A stretch of DNA of 64,000 nucleotides from Terriglobia bacterium. Its GTDB lineage: Bacteria > Acidobacteriota > Thermoanaerobaculia > Thermoanaerobaculales > Thermoanaerobaculaceae. Positions within the stretch are counted from its first letter, which is position 1. Every line of letters begins with the position of its first letter. The notes beneath the pieces were generated by a model, which had not been told where the DNA came from, made no database searches, and saw only the letters and a list, made by a program, of their open reading frames with translations. Below, one piece after another: positions 39,761-48,105 of the stretch. The stretch spans positions 170,001 through 234,000 of the forward strand of contig JAIQFQ010000001.1 in NCBI GenBank assembly GCA_020073245.1. The letters are read 5' to 3'. The translations under genes were made by a program, and so were the position numbers.

Positions 39761-40953
39761 GCGCTGCCGGCGTCGGACCTCTGGCTGCGTTGCGCTCGTC
39801 GGTTAGCATCCTCACGTAGCCTCCGGCTACGCTCCGGTGCGACCGGCTCGCGCGCCTTGCCATGGGCCCAACGGCGGCAGCGCGGCTACACGCCTCACTC
39901 CACCGCCCTGCCAATCACGGCCTCACGCAGACTGTCGTTTGGCAGGCCGACTACAGTTGATGAGCCCTTCGAGGTCGGTTCTTCGTCGCCGGCGGCGCTA
40001 TTTCAGTCGCAGCGGTAGTTCAGCCGCGGCTGCTGGAACCTGAACTCCTTTTCCACCGCCTGCATGACCAGTTGCGACCCTCTGATCTGGTAGGACTTCG
40101 CGGCGTTTGTCCGCATCAGAAACACGCCGACGGTCGCCTTGTCGAGAAGCACGTACTTGAAGCAGATGGTGTCGATCTGATCCCAGAGCACGCTGAACCT
40201 CGTGTCGGTATCGACGCAGGCCGAAGAATCCTGGATCGGCGCGAACTGAACGCCGGCATCGAACAGCATCAGCTCACCGCGGGAGCGGCACCGGTCGGCG
40301 ATACGCGTCAGGTCGCTCCAGACCCTGCGCGCCTTATCGCGGGGCCAGGCCTGCGCCGTGACATCCGGCCGCGCGGGCGACTGTCGCTCGATCATCGCCT
40401 TGATCACGCGATCGGGCACACCCTGTTGGGTGAGGATCGCGAGCGAGGTCGTGTCCAGCTGAAACTCGGTTGCAGACGCCTTGATCTTTGCGATGATCGT
40501 TGCGGTCCCGAGGCCAGCGTTGACCATCCCCACGACGTCGGCGTTGGTGATCGGAGCCTCGCCGGCGACGGCAACAGCGGTGATCATCAGCGCGAGCACG
40601 ATCCCTGAAGTCGTGCGACCTGCTTTCCGCATGAGCCCTCCATGGTTCCCGGCCCGACAGCCGGCAGCTGTGAGACGTGGCTTCGACGCGCGAGGCTGCC
40701 GCTGAGACCCTACATTGCAGTATATCGGGTGCCATACCGATCCCGTCTAGAGAGACTGGGGTCCGGAGTCCGAGAGAGACAGGGAGACACCATCGAAGGC
40801 AGGCCCCGCCAGCCCGGCGTGCAGCCGCGCCGCCGGGGTTCGGCCAGCCGCTAGGCGCGCGAGCGGTCCGCGCCGGAGTGTAGCCGGAGGCTACATGAGG
40901 ACGCGAGACCGCGGAGCGCAACAACGCGGATGGTCGGAGACCGGCGGCGCAGA
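39761..40953. mobile_element. Inverted-repeat-bounded cassette with one gene
   Basis: Imperfect inverted arms of about 125 bp lie at 39761-39885 and 40832-40953. They share a central palindromic gtagcctccggctac core and a gctcgcgcgcc block. The left arm starts at the base after the archaemetzincin stop codon and the right arm ends at the hldE2 stop codon. The cassette therefore exactly fills the gap between two plus- and minus-strand genes. Inside is a single minus-strand gene. No transposase is seen; a non-autonomous element or paired terminators are alternatives. Confidence 0.6.
40003..40632 (-). CDS. Secreted protein of unknown function
   Basis: This 209-residue protein has a signal peptide (about 1-24, ending AVAGEA). 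A short helical segment follows: NADVVGMVNAGLGTATIIAKIKAS ... LAILTQQGVPDRVIKAMIE. Similar segments are seen in exported proteins of Acidobacteriota, where their function is unknown. The C-terminal part has three or four cysteines that may form disulphides. A GGAGG site precedes the ATG. It is the only gene in the inverted-repeat cassette. Confidence 0.65.
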   Translation of the reverse strand: MRKAGRTTSGIVLALMITAVAVAGEAPITNADVVGMVNAGLGTATIIAKIKASATEFQLDTTSLAILTQQGVPDRVIKAMIERQSPARPDVTAQAWPRDKARRVWSDLTRIADRCRSRGELMLFDAGVQFAPIQDSSACVDTDTRFSVLWDQIDTICFKYVLLDKATVGVFLMRTNAAKSYQIRGSQLVMQAVEKEFRFQQPRLNYRCD

Positions 40954-41445
40954 TTAGCGGAACCGCTTGAGGATTTCCGCCACCAGATCGGTGGTCGCAT
41001 GGTCCTTCGGATCGCCGCAGATCATCGTGTCCCCACCCCACTCGGCGACCACCGCGCGCTCGGGGACGCTGTCGGTCGTGTAGTCGGTGCCCTTGGCGTG
41101 GACGTGGGGCCTGAGGGCGCGCAGGACGTCAACCACCGTGGGTTCGTCGAAGAGCACGATCCAGTCCACGCAGTCGAGGTGCGAGAGCAGCTCGGCCCGC
41201 TCGCCTTCGGGGACGACCGGACGCTGCGGGCCCTTGATCGCGTGTACGGAAACGTCGGAGTTCACCGCCACGAAAAGCATGTCGCCGGCGGCCCTCGCGG
41301 CCGCGAGGTAGCGCACATGTCCGACGTGCAGGAGGTCGAACGCCCCGTTCGCGACGACGACCCGGCGTCCCGCCGCGCGCGCACCCTCCGCGATGAGCTT
41401 CGCCTCGTCGAGCAGGATGATCTTTCGGTGAGAGGACGAACTCAC
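40954..41445 (-). CDS. hldE2: Heptose-1-phosphate adenylyltransferase (HldE C-domain, stand-alone)
   Basis: This 163-residue cytidylyltransferase-fold enzyme adenylylates heptose-1-phosphate to give the ADP-heptose precursor of the LPS core. The signature is NGAFDLLHVGHVRYLAAAR with the HxGH motif. The C-terminal part has HAKGTDYTTDSVPE. I chose the GTG at 41445 because a GGAGGGG site lies just upstream; the frame is open 10 codons further. It follows the kinase domain gene, so HldE is split here (RfaE1/RfaE2 type). Confidence 0.9.
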   Translation of the reverse strand: MSSSSHRKIILLDEAKLIAEGARAAGRRVVVANGAFDLLHVGHVRYLAAARAAGDMLFVAVNSDVSVHAIKGPQRPVVPEGERAELLSHLDCVDWIVLFDEPTVVDVLRALRPHVHAKGTDYTTDSVPERAVVAEWGGDTMICGDPKDHATTDLVAEILKRFR

Positions 41446-41473
41446 GCCGCGCCCCTCCGTGCACCGGCCTTGC

Positions 41474-41515
41474 AAAGGTCCTGACCCCGGGCCCCTGAGC
41501 CCGGACCCCTGCCTT
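41474..41515. repeat. Heptad repeat between hldE1 and hldE2
   Basis: Five or six 7-mers of the GGGGTCC/GGGCTCA/GGGGTCA type run on the minus strand. The block is also roughly palindromic, with aaagg and ccttt at its ends. It fills most of the 75-bp gap between the two genes. Confidence 0.6.
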
Positions 41516-41520
41516 TCCTC

Positions 41521-42531
41521 TCAGTCATGGACGAACGGCGCCTGGTCGATGGCGCGGTGCAGCTCGTCGCGGGAGACCGTCGCGGTGCCGAGCTTGGTCA
41601 CGACGATCCCGCCCGCAAGGTTGGCGATGACTGCAGCGTCTGCCGGCGTCGCGCCTGCGGCAAGTGCGAGCGTCAGCGTCGCCAGGACGGTGTCGCCGGC
41701 GCCCGTCACGTCGGCCACCTGGTCGGTACCGAACACGGGCAGGTGGAGCGCGGCCTTGCCTTCTTCTACGAGAGTCAGCCCCTCGCTGCCGCGCGTCGCC
41801 ACGATCAACCGCGCGCCGAGCCTCTCGCGCAACGTCTCGGCCGCTATCGCGATCGCGTCGTCGCTCCGCGGAACCGTCCCGACAGTGGCAGCCAGCTCCT
41901 CGAGGTTGGGGGTGGCGCCGTCCACCCGCCCGAGCGACTCGAGGCCGAAGCGAGAGTCTGCGACGGCCAGGGCCCCCTGCGGCAGCGCGGCGCGCAGCTG
42001 GGCCACACCCTCGGCGGACACGACGCCGTACCCGTAGTCGGAAACCGCCGCAGCGTGCGCCCGCGGCGCAACGGCAGCGAGCCGTTTAAGGAGCGCTTCC
42101 CGCCAGCCGTCGTGGTCCGGCAGACAATCCTCGATGTCATAGCGTGCCACCTGATGCTTGAGCGACGCCGCGCCTCCGGCGAGGATGCGAACCTTTGTCA
42201 CGGTGTGGAAGCCGGGCAGCCGCACGATGCCGGTCGTATCGACGCCCGCACCTTCGAGCGCCCCGAGCAGGCTCCCTCCGGCCTCGTCGTCGCCGACGAC
42301 CCCTACCGGCAGCACGGTGGCGCCGAGAGCCGCGAGGTTGGCGAGGGCATTTGCGCCGCCGCCAGGGATGTCGCGCTGGGTCTCGAAGCGCAGGATGATG
42401 ACCGGCGCCTCACGCGAGATGCGTTTCGGGGTACCGAGCACGAAACGGTCCAGCACCAGGTCGCCGTAGAGCACGACGCGACGGGTCACGAAGCGCTCGA
42501 CGAGATCGTGGAGGCGGGTCCGTGCGGTCAC
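41521..42531 (-). CDS. hldE1: Heptose-7-phosphate kinase (HldE N-domain, stand-alone)
   Basis: This 336-residue PfkB/ribokinase-fold enzyme phosphorylates heptose-7-phosphate. It has the N-terminal GDLVLDRFVLGTPKRISREAP, the sugar-binding GGGANALANLAALG and the C-terminal DVTGAGDTVLATL with the catalytic Asp. I chose the GTG at 42531 because TAGAAT lies 7 bp upstream and the kinase fold begins shortly after. It is followed by hldE2; together they make ADP-heptose. Confidence 0.9.
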   Translation of the reverse strand: MTARTRLHDLVERFVTRRVVLYGDLVLDRFVLGTPKRISREAPVIILRFETQRDIPGGGANALANLAALGATVLPVGVVGDDEAGGSLLGALEGAGVDTTGIVRLPGFHTVTKVRILAGGAASLKHQVARYDIEDCLPDHDGWREALLKRLAAVAPRAHAAAVSDYGYGVVSAEGVAQLRAALPQGALAVADSRFGLESLGRVDGATPNLEELAATVGTVPRSDDAIAIAAETLRERLGARLIVATRGSEGLTLVEEGKAALHLPVFGTDQVADVTGAGDTVLATLTLALAAGATPADAAVIANLAGGIVVTKLGTATVSRDELHRAIDQAPFVHD

Positions 42532-42538
42532 TCGTGCG

Positions 42539-42544
42539 ATTCTA
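42539..42544 (-). promoter_or_regulatory. -10 box for leaderless hldE1
   Basis: TAGAAT on the minus strand sits 7 bp before the GTG at 42531, with no ribosome-binding site between. The heptad repeat begins just upstream, where a -35 box would be. Confidence 0.45.
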
Positions 42545-42557
42545 CCCTGCCCCCCAC

Positions 42558-42704
42558 CCAGTTCACAGTTGACAGTTCCATCAACCCGCCCTCCCAGTCG
42601 ACAGTCCACAGCCCTCACCTACCAAGAGGATACGAGCTGCGGAGGGAGACCGTTGACGGGCCGCTGCTGGCCCCTGGCCGTGAACTGTCGACTGTCAACT
42701 GGTC
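42558..42704. repeat. Heptad inverted repeat between lpxK and hldE1
   Basis: The plus strand at about 42559-42612 has 7-mers of CAGTTCA/CAGTTGA/CAGTCGA type in two short runs. The minus strand at about 42702-42680 has the same CAGTTGA/CAGTCGA/CAGTTCA units. The arms are inverted around a spacer of about 70 bp and the right arm touches the lpxK stop codon. Confidence 0.75.
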
Positions 42705-43717
42705 GGCGGAGTGGGGGAGGACTGCTCCAACACCGGTGCGAGAAGCTCTTCGAAGCTTCCCATCACCGGCACGGCATCGACGTCGACCCACGCGACCCGG
42801 GCGAGGAGATCGGGCGGCAGCTTGACGGCGTCCTTGCCCGTTGTGGCGACCAGGGCACCCCCCGCCTCGGCCTCGCCGATGACCAATTCGACCTCCATAC
42901 GGGTGTAGCGGTGGTGGTCGGGGAAGAACCTCATCTCGACCACCCGCGCGCCGATGTCGCCGAGCGTGTTGACGAACCCCTCCGGCGCGGCGATCCCAGC
43001 CATCGCGACCACCGACACCCCTTTGAGAGCCTCGGGCGGCTGCCGCTCGCCAGCCCGAAACACGGCCCGAGCCGCGAGCGCCGTGGCGAGGAACAGCGCG
43101 TTGGGCGCGTACGCGCCCAGAACCGCCATTGCCGCGCGGGCTTCGGTGAGGTTGGCCGCACGGCTCAGCACGATTGCGTCCGCGCGGGCGAGGGCGTTTG
43201 GGTGCTCGCGCCGCGGCTTCCGTGCGCCGAAGGGGTCGCTCGCCTCAACCACGACGACCTCGAGGTCCCGGGCGAGGCGCCAGTGCTGGAAACCATCGTC
43301 GAGGATGAGGTGGGTAGCGCCCGCCTCGCGGACGGCCGTGGCGGCCCCGCGGACCCGGTCGGGATCCACGACGATCGGGACCTCCGGCAAGGCGCGGGCG
43401 AGGAACGCGGGCTCATCGCCGACGTGCTCCCAGGAGGCGTCCCGAGCGCCAAGGACCATCACGGGCGCCTTATCGCGCCGGTGATAGCCCCGGGTCAGGA
43501 TGGCGGGGCGGGCGCCAGCGGCAAGCAGCGAGCGCGCAAGCGCCGCGACGAGCGGCGTCTTCCCCGTTCCCCCAAACGCGATGTTCCCCACCGAAATCAC
43601 AGGAACGGCGGCCCGGTGCACCTTCCTCAGGCCGTGCCGGTAGGCGGCGTGTGCGATCGCGTTGATCCCCTCCACGATGTCCGTGAGGCCGAGCAACGCG
43701 AGCGGCCAGTGCTTCAT
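42695..43717 (-). CDS. lpxK: Tetraacyldisaccharide 4'-kinase
   Basis: LpxK phosphorylates the lipid A precursor at the inner membrane. The 340-residue protein has the N-terminal membrane-proximal segment, the P-loop SVGNIAFGGTGKTPLV, ILTRGYHRR and HLILDDGFQHWRL motifs typical of the family. I chose the ATG at 43717, which overlaps the kdtA stop by 4 bp; the frame stays open further upstream inside kdtA. Its last few codons run into a heptad repeat arm. Confidence 0.93.
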   Translation of the reverse strand: MKHWPLALLGLTDIVEGINAIAHAAYRHGLRKVHRAAVPVISVGNIAFGGTGKTPLVAALARSLLAAGARPAILTRGYHRRDKAPVMVLGARDASWEHVGDEPAFLARALPEVPIVVDPDRVRGAATAVREAGATHLILDDGFQHWRLARDLEVVVVEASDPFGARKPRREHPNALARADAIVLSRAANLTEARAAMAVLGAYAPNALFLATALAARAVFRAGERQPPEALKGVSVVAMAGIAAPEGFVNTLGDIGARVVEMRFFPDHHRYTRMEVELVIGEAEAGGALVATTGKDAVKLPPDLLARVAWVDVDAVPVMGSFEELLAPVLEQSSPTPPTS

Positions 43718-44979
43718 GCCAGGAACTTCTCCAACGCGTCCGCAATCCGGGCCGTCGCGCCGGTGTTGCTGGCGAGGAGCCGGCGGCCGGCCTCCCCTGC
43801 TGCGCGGGCCGCGCCGCGGTCCGCGAACCAGTCCGTGAGCGCCCGCGTGAGCTCCGCCTCCGAGTGCACGATCCGAGCAGCGCCGGCAGCAACGAAGCTG
43901 CGGTAGACGACGGCGAAGTTCCGCACGTGCGGTCCCGTGAGAACGGGCACCCCGAAGCGCGCAGGCTCGATCGGGTTGTGGCCGCCGGTCGGAACGAGCG
44001 AGCCGCCGATAAACGCGACATCGGCGATCTGGTAAAGGCCAGCGAGCTCGCCGACGGTGTCGAGCACCACCACCCCGCACCCGGGTGCGGCTTCGGGGAG
44101 CAAGGTCCGTCGCGTCACCGAAAAGCCGCGGTCGGCCGCGAGCTGCATCACCTGCGGCGCGCGCTCGGGGTGGCGGGGCGCCAACAGGAGGAACGGACGC
44201 TCCTGCGGTGCGAGCCGCAGCACACAGTCCAGGAGCTCTTCGTCCTCGCCCGGCATCGTCGAACCCGCCACGAGCACCGGACGGCCGCCCGCCACCTGCC
44301 GCAGCTCCTCGATCACCCGCGGGGGCGTGCCAGGTGACCGCGCGTCGAACTTCACGTTGCCGGTCATCTGGATGCGCTCCGAGGGGATTCCCATCGCGGC
44401 CAGGCGCCGCGCGGATTGCTCGTCCTGGGCGAGCGCCACACTGATCGGCGCCAGCAGCGGCCGGAGCAGCGCCCGCACCGCCTGGTAGCCTCGGAACGAC
44501 TTGTCGGACACCCTGGCGTTGACGAGGGCCACGGGGATGCCGCGCGAGCCGCAGGCCGCGAGCAACTCCGGCCACAGCTCGGTCTCGACAAGCACGACCA
44601 GCCGCGGCCGCGCGGCGTCCATCAGGCGCCGGACCGGACCCGGAAGATCCACCGGGAACGGCAGCGCCACGTCCGCGAGCTGAACGCCACTTGCCATCGC
44701 GAGGCCGGTAGCGGTGGTCGCGGAAAGTACCAACGGAAGCCCGGGGTGGCGCCGCCGCAACTCGGCGAGCAACGGCCGCGCAACGGCCACCTCACCGACC
44801 GACACGGCCTGCACCCAGACGCCCCCCACCGGGATCGTCGGCAGTTTCCACCCGAGCCTCTGAGCCAGCGGGGGGCGTTTCTTGCCGCGCCGCCGGTCAG
44901 CAAGCAGGAGGAACGGCGCCGCGACCGGGAGCGACACCGCCAACAGGATGCGGTAAATCCACAGGGAGGGGGGCGCCAT
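43714..44979 (-). CDS. kdtA: Kdo transferase
   Basis: KdtA/WaaA adds Kdo to lipid IVA in the cytoplasmic leaflet of the inner membrane. The 421-residue protein has an N-terminal membrane anchor (about 8-25), the catalytic region GGVWVQAVSVGEVAVARPLL and SATTATGLAMA, and the CMP-Kdo-binding ETELWPELL and GGSLVPTGGHNPIEPARFGVPVLTG regions. TACACT lies 7 bp upstream of the ATG. It is the first gene of kdtA-lpxK. Confidence 0.94.
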   Translation of the reverse strand: MAPPSLWIYRILLAVSLPVAAPFLLLADRRRGKKRPPLAQRLGWKLPTIPVGGVWVQAVSVGEVAVARPLLAELRRRHPGLPLVLSATTATGLAMASGVQLADVALPFPVDLPGPVRRLMDAARPRLVVLVETELWPELLAACGSRGIPVALVNARVSDKSFRGYQAVRALLRPLLAPISVALAQDEQSARRLAAMGIPSERIQMTGNVKFDARSPGTPPRVIEELRQVAGGRPVLVAGSTMPGEDEELLDCVLRLAPQERPFLLLAPRHPERAPQVMQLAADRGFSVTRRTLLPEAAPGCGVVVLDTVGELAGLYQIADVAFIGGSLVPTGGHNPIEPARFGVPVLTGPHVRNFAVVYRSFVAAGAARIVHSEAELTRALTDWFADRGAARAAGEAGRRLLASNTGATARIADALEKFLA

Positions 44980-44986
44980 CCGCCTG

Positions 44987-44992
44987 AGTGTA
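44987..44992 (-). promoter_or_regulatory. -10 box for near-leaderless kdtA
   Basis: TACACT on the minus strand lies 7 bp before the ATG at 44979. It is one half of a 67-bp divergent promoter region shared with the cysteine desulfurase gene. Confidence 0.45.
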
Positions 44993-45034
44993 CCCCGCCG
45001 GCCACACCGTTGCCATCCGGACGGATCGGACGGG

Positions 45035-45040
45035 TACTAT
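45035..45040 (+). promoter_or_regulatory. -10 box for leaderless cysteine desulfurase
   Basis: TACTAT lies 6 bp before the GTG at 45047. A TTGCCA sequence occurs about 19 bp upstream of it, slightly far for a standard -35 box. Confidence 0.45.
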
Positions 45041-45046
45041 GGAGCC

Positions 45047-46198
45047 GTGGCCAAGGCCGCCGAAGACCTGATCTACCTGGACAACAACGCCACCACGCCG
45101 GTGGACCCCCGCGTGACAGCCGTAGTCTTGAGGGCTCTCCAGGACGGTTGGGGAAACCCGTCATCCGGCCACCGCGCCGGGCGCCTGGCTCGCGACCTCG
45201 TCGAGGGCGCCCGTGCCCAGGTTGCGGCGTGCCTCGGCGCAACGACCGACGAGGTCGTCTTCACGAGTGGAGGCTCCGAGTCCGACAACTGGGCGATCCG
45301 AGGGGTGCTGCCCCGGACGGGTGGCAGCCACGTCGTCACGACGGCCGTGGAGCACCCCGCCGTGCTCTCGACGGCGCGGGCCCTCGAGCGCGACGGGCGG
45401 ATCCGCCTCACGGTAGTCGGGGTGGACCGCTTCGGCCTGGTCGACCGGGACGAGGTGGTTCGTGCCCTCGCGCCGGACACCGTCCTCGTCTCCGTCATGC
45501 TCGCCAACAACGAGGTCGGCACCCTCGAGCCGGTCGCCGAGATCGCGGCGGAGTGTCGTCGCCGGGGCGTGCTGGTGCACACCGACGCCGCACAGGCGGT
45601 CGGGAAGGTCCCGGTGGACGTCGGCGCGCTCGGCGTTGACATGCTCACGGTCGCAGGGCACAAGCTATACGCACCCAAGGGAATAGGCGCGCTGTTCCTG
45701 CGCCGGGGCACGGCGCTCGAGCCTCTGGTCTTCGGCGCGGGCCACGAGCGCGGCATGCGAGCCGGCACCGAGAACGTCGCGGGAATCGCCGGGCTCGGCG
45801 CCGCGTGCGAGATCGTCCAGCATGAGCTTGCCGCCGAGGCCCCCCGCCTCGCCGCCCTGCGGGACGACCTCGAGGCGCGACTCATCGCCGGTTTCCCTCC
45901 TCTCGTGCACCACGGCCACCCCGAGCGACGGCTGCCCAACACGGCCAGCGTGGCGTTCCCTGGCCTTGATGCCAACGCCCTCCTCGAGGCTCTCGCGGAC
46001 GACGTCGCCGCCTCTGCCGGGGCCGCGTGCCACACGGGTGCGGTTCACCCCTCATCGGTGCTCACCGCGATGGGCGTCGACGCCTCCACGGCGTTCGCCA
46101 CGGTGCGCTTCTCGGTCGGCCGCTTCACGACGACGGCTCACGTCGCGGACGCTGCGGCCCGCGTGCTCGCCGCGGTGCGAGCCCTCTCCAAGGCGTGA
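45047..46198 (+). CDS. Cysteine desulfurase (NifS/IscS family)
   Basis: This 383-residue PLP enzyme removes sulphur from cysteine for iron-sulphur clusters, tRNA thiolation or, in some organisms, selenium delivery. It has LDNNATTPVDPRV at the N-terminus, HTDAAQAVGKVPVD, the PLP lysine in VAGHKLYAPKG near residue 206 and the catalytic cysteine in ASAGAACHTG near residue 327. The GTG start has no spaced ribosome-binding site and a -10 box 6 bp upstream. No IscU or SufU is adjacent. Confidence 0.92.
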   Translation: MAKAAEDLIYLDNNATTPVDPRVTAVVLRALQDGWGNPSSGHRAGRLARDLVEGARAQVAACLGATTDEVVFTSGGSESDNWAIRGVLPRTGGSHVVTTAVEHPAVLSTARALERDGRIRLTVVGVDRFGLVDRDEVVRALAPDTVLVSVMLANNEVGTLEPVAEIAAECRRRGVLVHTDAAQAVGKVPVDVGALGVDMLTVAGHKLYAPKGIGALFLRRGTALEPLVFGAGHERGMRAGTENVAGIAGLGAACEIVQHELAAEAPRLAALRDDLEARLIAGFPPLVHHGHPERRLPNTASVAFPGLDANALLEALADDVAASAGAACHTGAVHPSSVLTAMGVDASTAFATVRFSVGRFTTTAHVADAAARVLAAVRALSKA

Positions 46199-46236
46199 GG
46201 CAAGTGCATTCGGTTCCAGCCGCGAAGGAAATGAGT

Positions 46237-46360
46237 GTTCGGAGGTTCGAAGGTTCAACAGGGTGAGAGGGAAGAAGGCAGAGGAGCTACCAGAGACGGA
46301 CGGACGGCGGGTCCAGCTCCCGAAAGTGTCTTTCCTCTTCCTTCCGCCGTCTCCCCTCGT
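46237..46360. repeat. Heptad inverted repeat overlapping the QueG-like 3' end
   Basis: The plus-strand arm at about 46237-46286 has 7-mers such as ggttcga, gagggaa and gaaggca. The minus-strand arm at about 46360-46326 has GAGGGGA/GACGGCG/GAAGGAA/GAGGAAA. The right arm lies inside the last codons of the QueG-like gene, whose stop is at 46287-46289. Confidence 0.6.
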
Positions 46361-47285
46361 TTTGCTTGCTTCCAGCCGAGGCGTCGAGCAGCGCACGCAG
46401 GTTGCGACCGAGTACTGGCTCCGCATACGGCTGACCGAGCCATGCAAGCTTGAACCGGATCCCAGACTCGGCCCGCCCTCTGTCGCCGGAACCCGTCCCG
46501 AGCAAGGCGTGGGTTTCATCCTCGGAGAAGTCGACGCAGGAGTCCACAACCTCCAACTCCCCGTTGACCGGGCACGCGCGCTGGCAGAGCAGACAGCCGA
46601 GCAGGCAGTGGTGCGCCGACGCGGGCAACGTCGCCGGCCAAGGGCCGGTGTTCTCGTTGGCGCGGGCCAGGCAGCGCTCGGCGTGCAACAGCACGCGGTC
46701 CTCGTCGATCGCGCCGACGGGGCACGCTGAGACGCATGCCCCGCACCCCTCGCACTCGTCCAACAGGGCGAGTGCCGCGACACCCTCGCCCAGGCCCGGG
46801 AGACGGGCGTCGGTGAGGAAGCCGCAGAGCTGCACGTAGCTGCCAAGCCCCGGGGCGTAGGTGACGTTGTTGCGGCCGTACCGGACGAGTCCGAGTCGGG
46901 CCGCCACCACCTTGATCGGCCAGGCCAGGTGGTCGAGGTGCGCGCCTGGCAGGCCGTGGCGGGCGAGGTCCTGGCGAACCTCCTCGAAGGTCGCGCAGTG
47001 CCGCACGTAGGTCGGCGGCATCAACCCGTCGATCATCCGTCCTTCGAGCCGGAAGTGGACCAGATAGGCAGGGACCGGTTTGGCCACCGCAACCACGGTC
47101 GTATCGGGGCCCTGGATCCGCCCGCCGGCAAGTGACTCCAGTTCGTCCCGGAAGAAGCCCGCATCCACCTCTCCAAGTGTCCGCCGCTCGAGAATCTCGC
47201 GTTGTGCGTCCTCGATCACGCTGGCAGGTCCCCAGGCGACGCGGTAGCCGCGCTCGTCCGCCCAACGTCGGAGTTGCCCCACCAT
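46287..47285 (-). CDS. Epoxyqueuosine reductase-like 4Fe-4S protein (QueG-like)
   Basis: This 332-residue protein resembles QueG-family cobalamin-dependent reductases. The N-terminal half carries RYGRNNVTYAPGLGSYVQLCGFLTD, and two 4Fe-4S motifs follow: CEGCGACVSACPVGAI and CLLGCLLCQRACPVN. It is shorter than true QueG and lacks the HEAT-repeat tail, so it is better called QueG-like. The final 25-30 residues (GSKQNEGRRRKEEERHF...) are encoded by a heptad repeat and look unrelated to the family. AGGAGG precedes the ATG. Confidence 0.75.
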   Translation of the reverse strand: MVGQLRRWADERGYRVAWGPASVIEDAQREILERRTLGEVDAGFFRDELESLAGGRIQGPDTTVVAVAKPVPAYLVHFRLEGRMIDGLMPPTYVRHCATFEEVRQDLARHGLPGAHLDHLAWPIKVVAARLGLVRYGRNNVTYAPGLGSYVQLCGFLTDARLPGLGEGVAALALLDECEGCGACVSACPVGAIDEDRVLLHAERCLARANENTGPWPATLPASAHHCLLGCLLCQRACPVNGELEVVDSCVDFSEDETHALLGTGSGDRGRAESGIRFKLAWLGQPYAEPVLGRNLRALLDASAGSKQNEGRRRKEEERHFRELDPPSVRLW

Positions 47286-47334
47286 GTCCGCCTCCTGGAC
47301 GCGACGCGGCGCCCTTGCTGAACACTACGTAACG

Positions 47335-47347
47335 ACCTAAAATAGGT
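47335..47347. promoter_or_regulatory. Small palindrome in the divergent QueG-like/CGNR promoter region
   Basis: ACCTA-aaa-TAGGT is a perfect 5-bp inverted repeat in an unusually A+T-rich spot between two divergent genes. It could be an operator for the CGNR regulator encoded next door. Confidence 0.35.
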
Positions 47348-47418
47348 TTTGCCCATTACACAGGCGCCGAGCAGGCGGCTGTGCGAGCTTGGGATGGGAC
47401 GGAAGGGGCGCAACCGGC

Positions 47419-47988
47419 GTGGACCCGCTCTGGGCGCAGCTGATCAACTCCGACTGGCACGATCACCTCGGGACGGGCCGGCGCTTGGACCGGATCGATG
47501 ACGACCGCTGGCTCGAGGGGTTCCTGCACCGCGCCGGGTGGCGGCGACGCCGGCTCCCGGGTGCCGAGGCACGGGAGAGGCTCCGCGCCCTGCGAGATCT
47601 GCTCCGGCGCGGGGTCGAGGCTCTTCTCGCCGGCGCTGAGCCGGGCGACCTGGACCTCGCCGCACTCAACCGGAACCTCGGCGCGTGTCCGGCGGTCCGA
47701 CACCTGGAACGTCAAGCCGATGCACGGTTGGCATTGGTTCTGGCCCCGGTTGGAACTGGAATCGAGCGGGTCCTGGGCACGGTGGCGGCCTCCTTTGCGG
47801 ATCTGCTGGCGAACGGAGACCCGACCCGGATCAAGGTCTGCGCCAACCCCGACTGCAGGTGGGTGATCCTCGACGAGAGCCGCAACCGGTCGCGCCGCTG
47901 GTGTGAGGAAGCTGTGTGCGGAAGTCTGGTCAAGGTCCGGAAGCACCGCTCCCTCAAGCGCTCTCTTGGCCGACCGCCGGCTGGCTGA
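47419..47988 (+). CDS. CGNR zinc-finger transcription regulator
   Basis: This 189-residue protein has an ABATE-type N-terminal ligand domain and a C-terminal CGNR zinc finger: VCANPDCRWVILDESRNRSRRWC ... VCGSLVKVRKHR. The family motif CGNR is changed to CGSL here, but the four zinc cysteines and the basic tail are kept. Such proteins are presumed stress-linked DNA-binding regulators. A GTG at 47419 is the best start; another in-frame start lies 10 codons earlier. It is divergent from the QueG-like gene. Confidence 0.75.
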   Translation: MDPLWAQLINSDWHDHLGTGRRLDRIDDDRWLEGFLHRAGWRRRRLPGAEARERLRALRDLLRRGVEALLAGAEPGDLDLAALNRNLGACPAVRHLERQADARLALVLAPVGTGIERVLGTVAASFADLLANGDPTRIKVCANPDCRWVILDESRNRSRRWCEEAVCGSLVKVRKHRSLKRSLGRPPAG

Positions 47989-48105
47989 GCGCGCCGGTCG
48001 CGATCCCCCGAATTCCCGGCCCCTCTGCCGTCCCTGCAGGTGCGAACATACCGGCGTGCGGACCTTCACCGCATCGCACTCTGCGACCAGCGGCGAGGCA
48101 ACGGC

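Noticed and set aside
46287..47285. Calling this gene queG outright
   Set aside because: The two 4Fe-4S motifs match, but the protein is shorter, lacks the HEAT repeats and has an atypical C-terminus.
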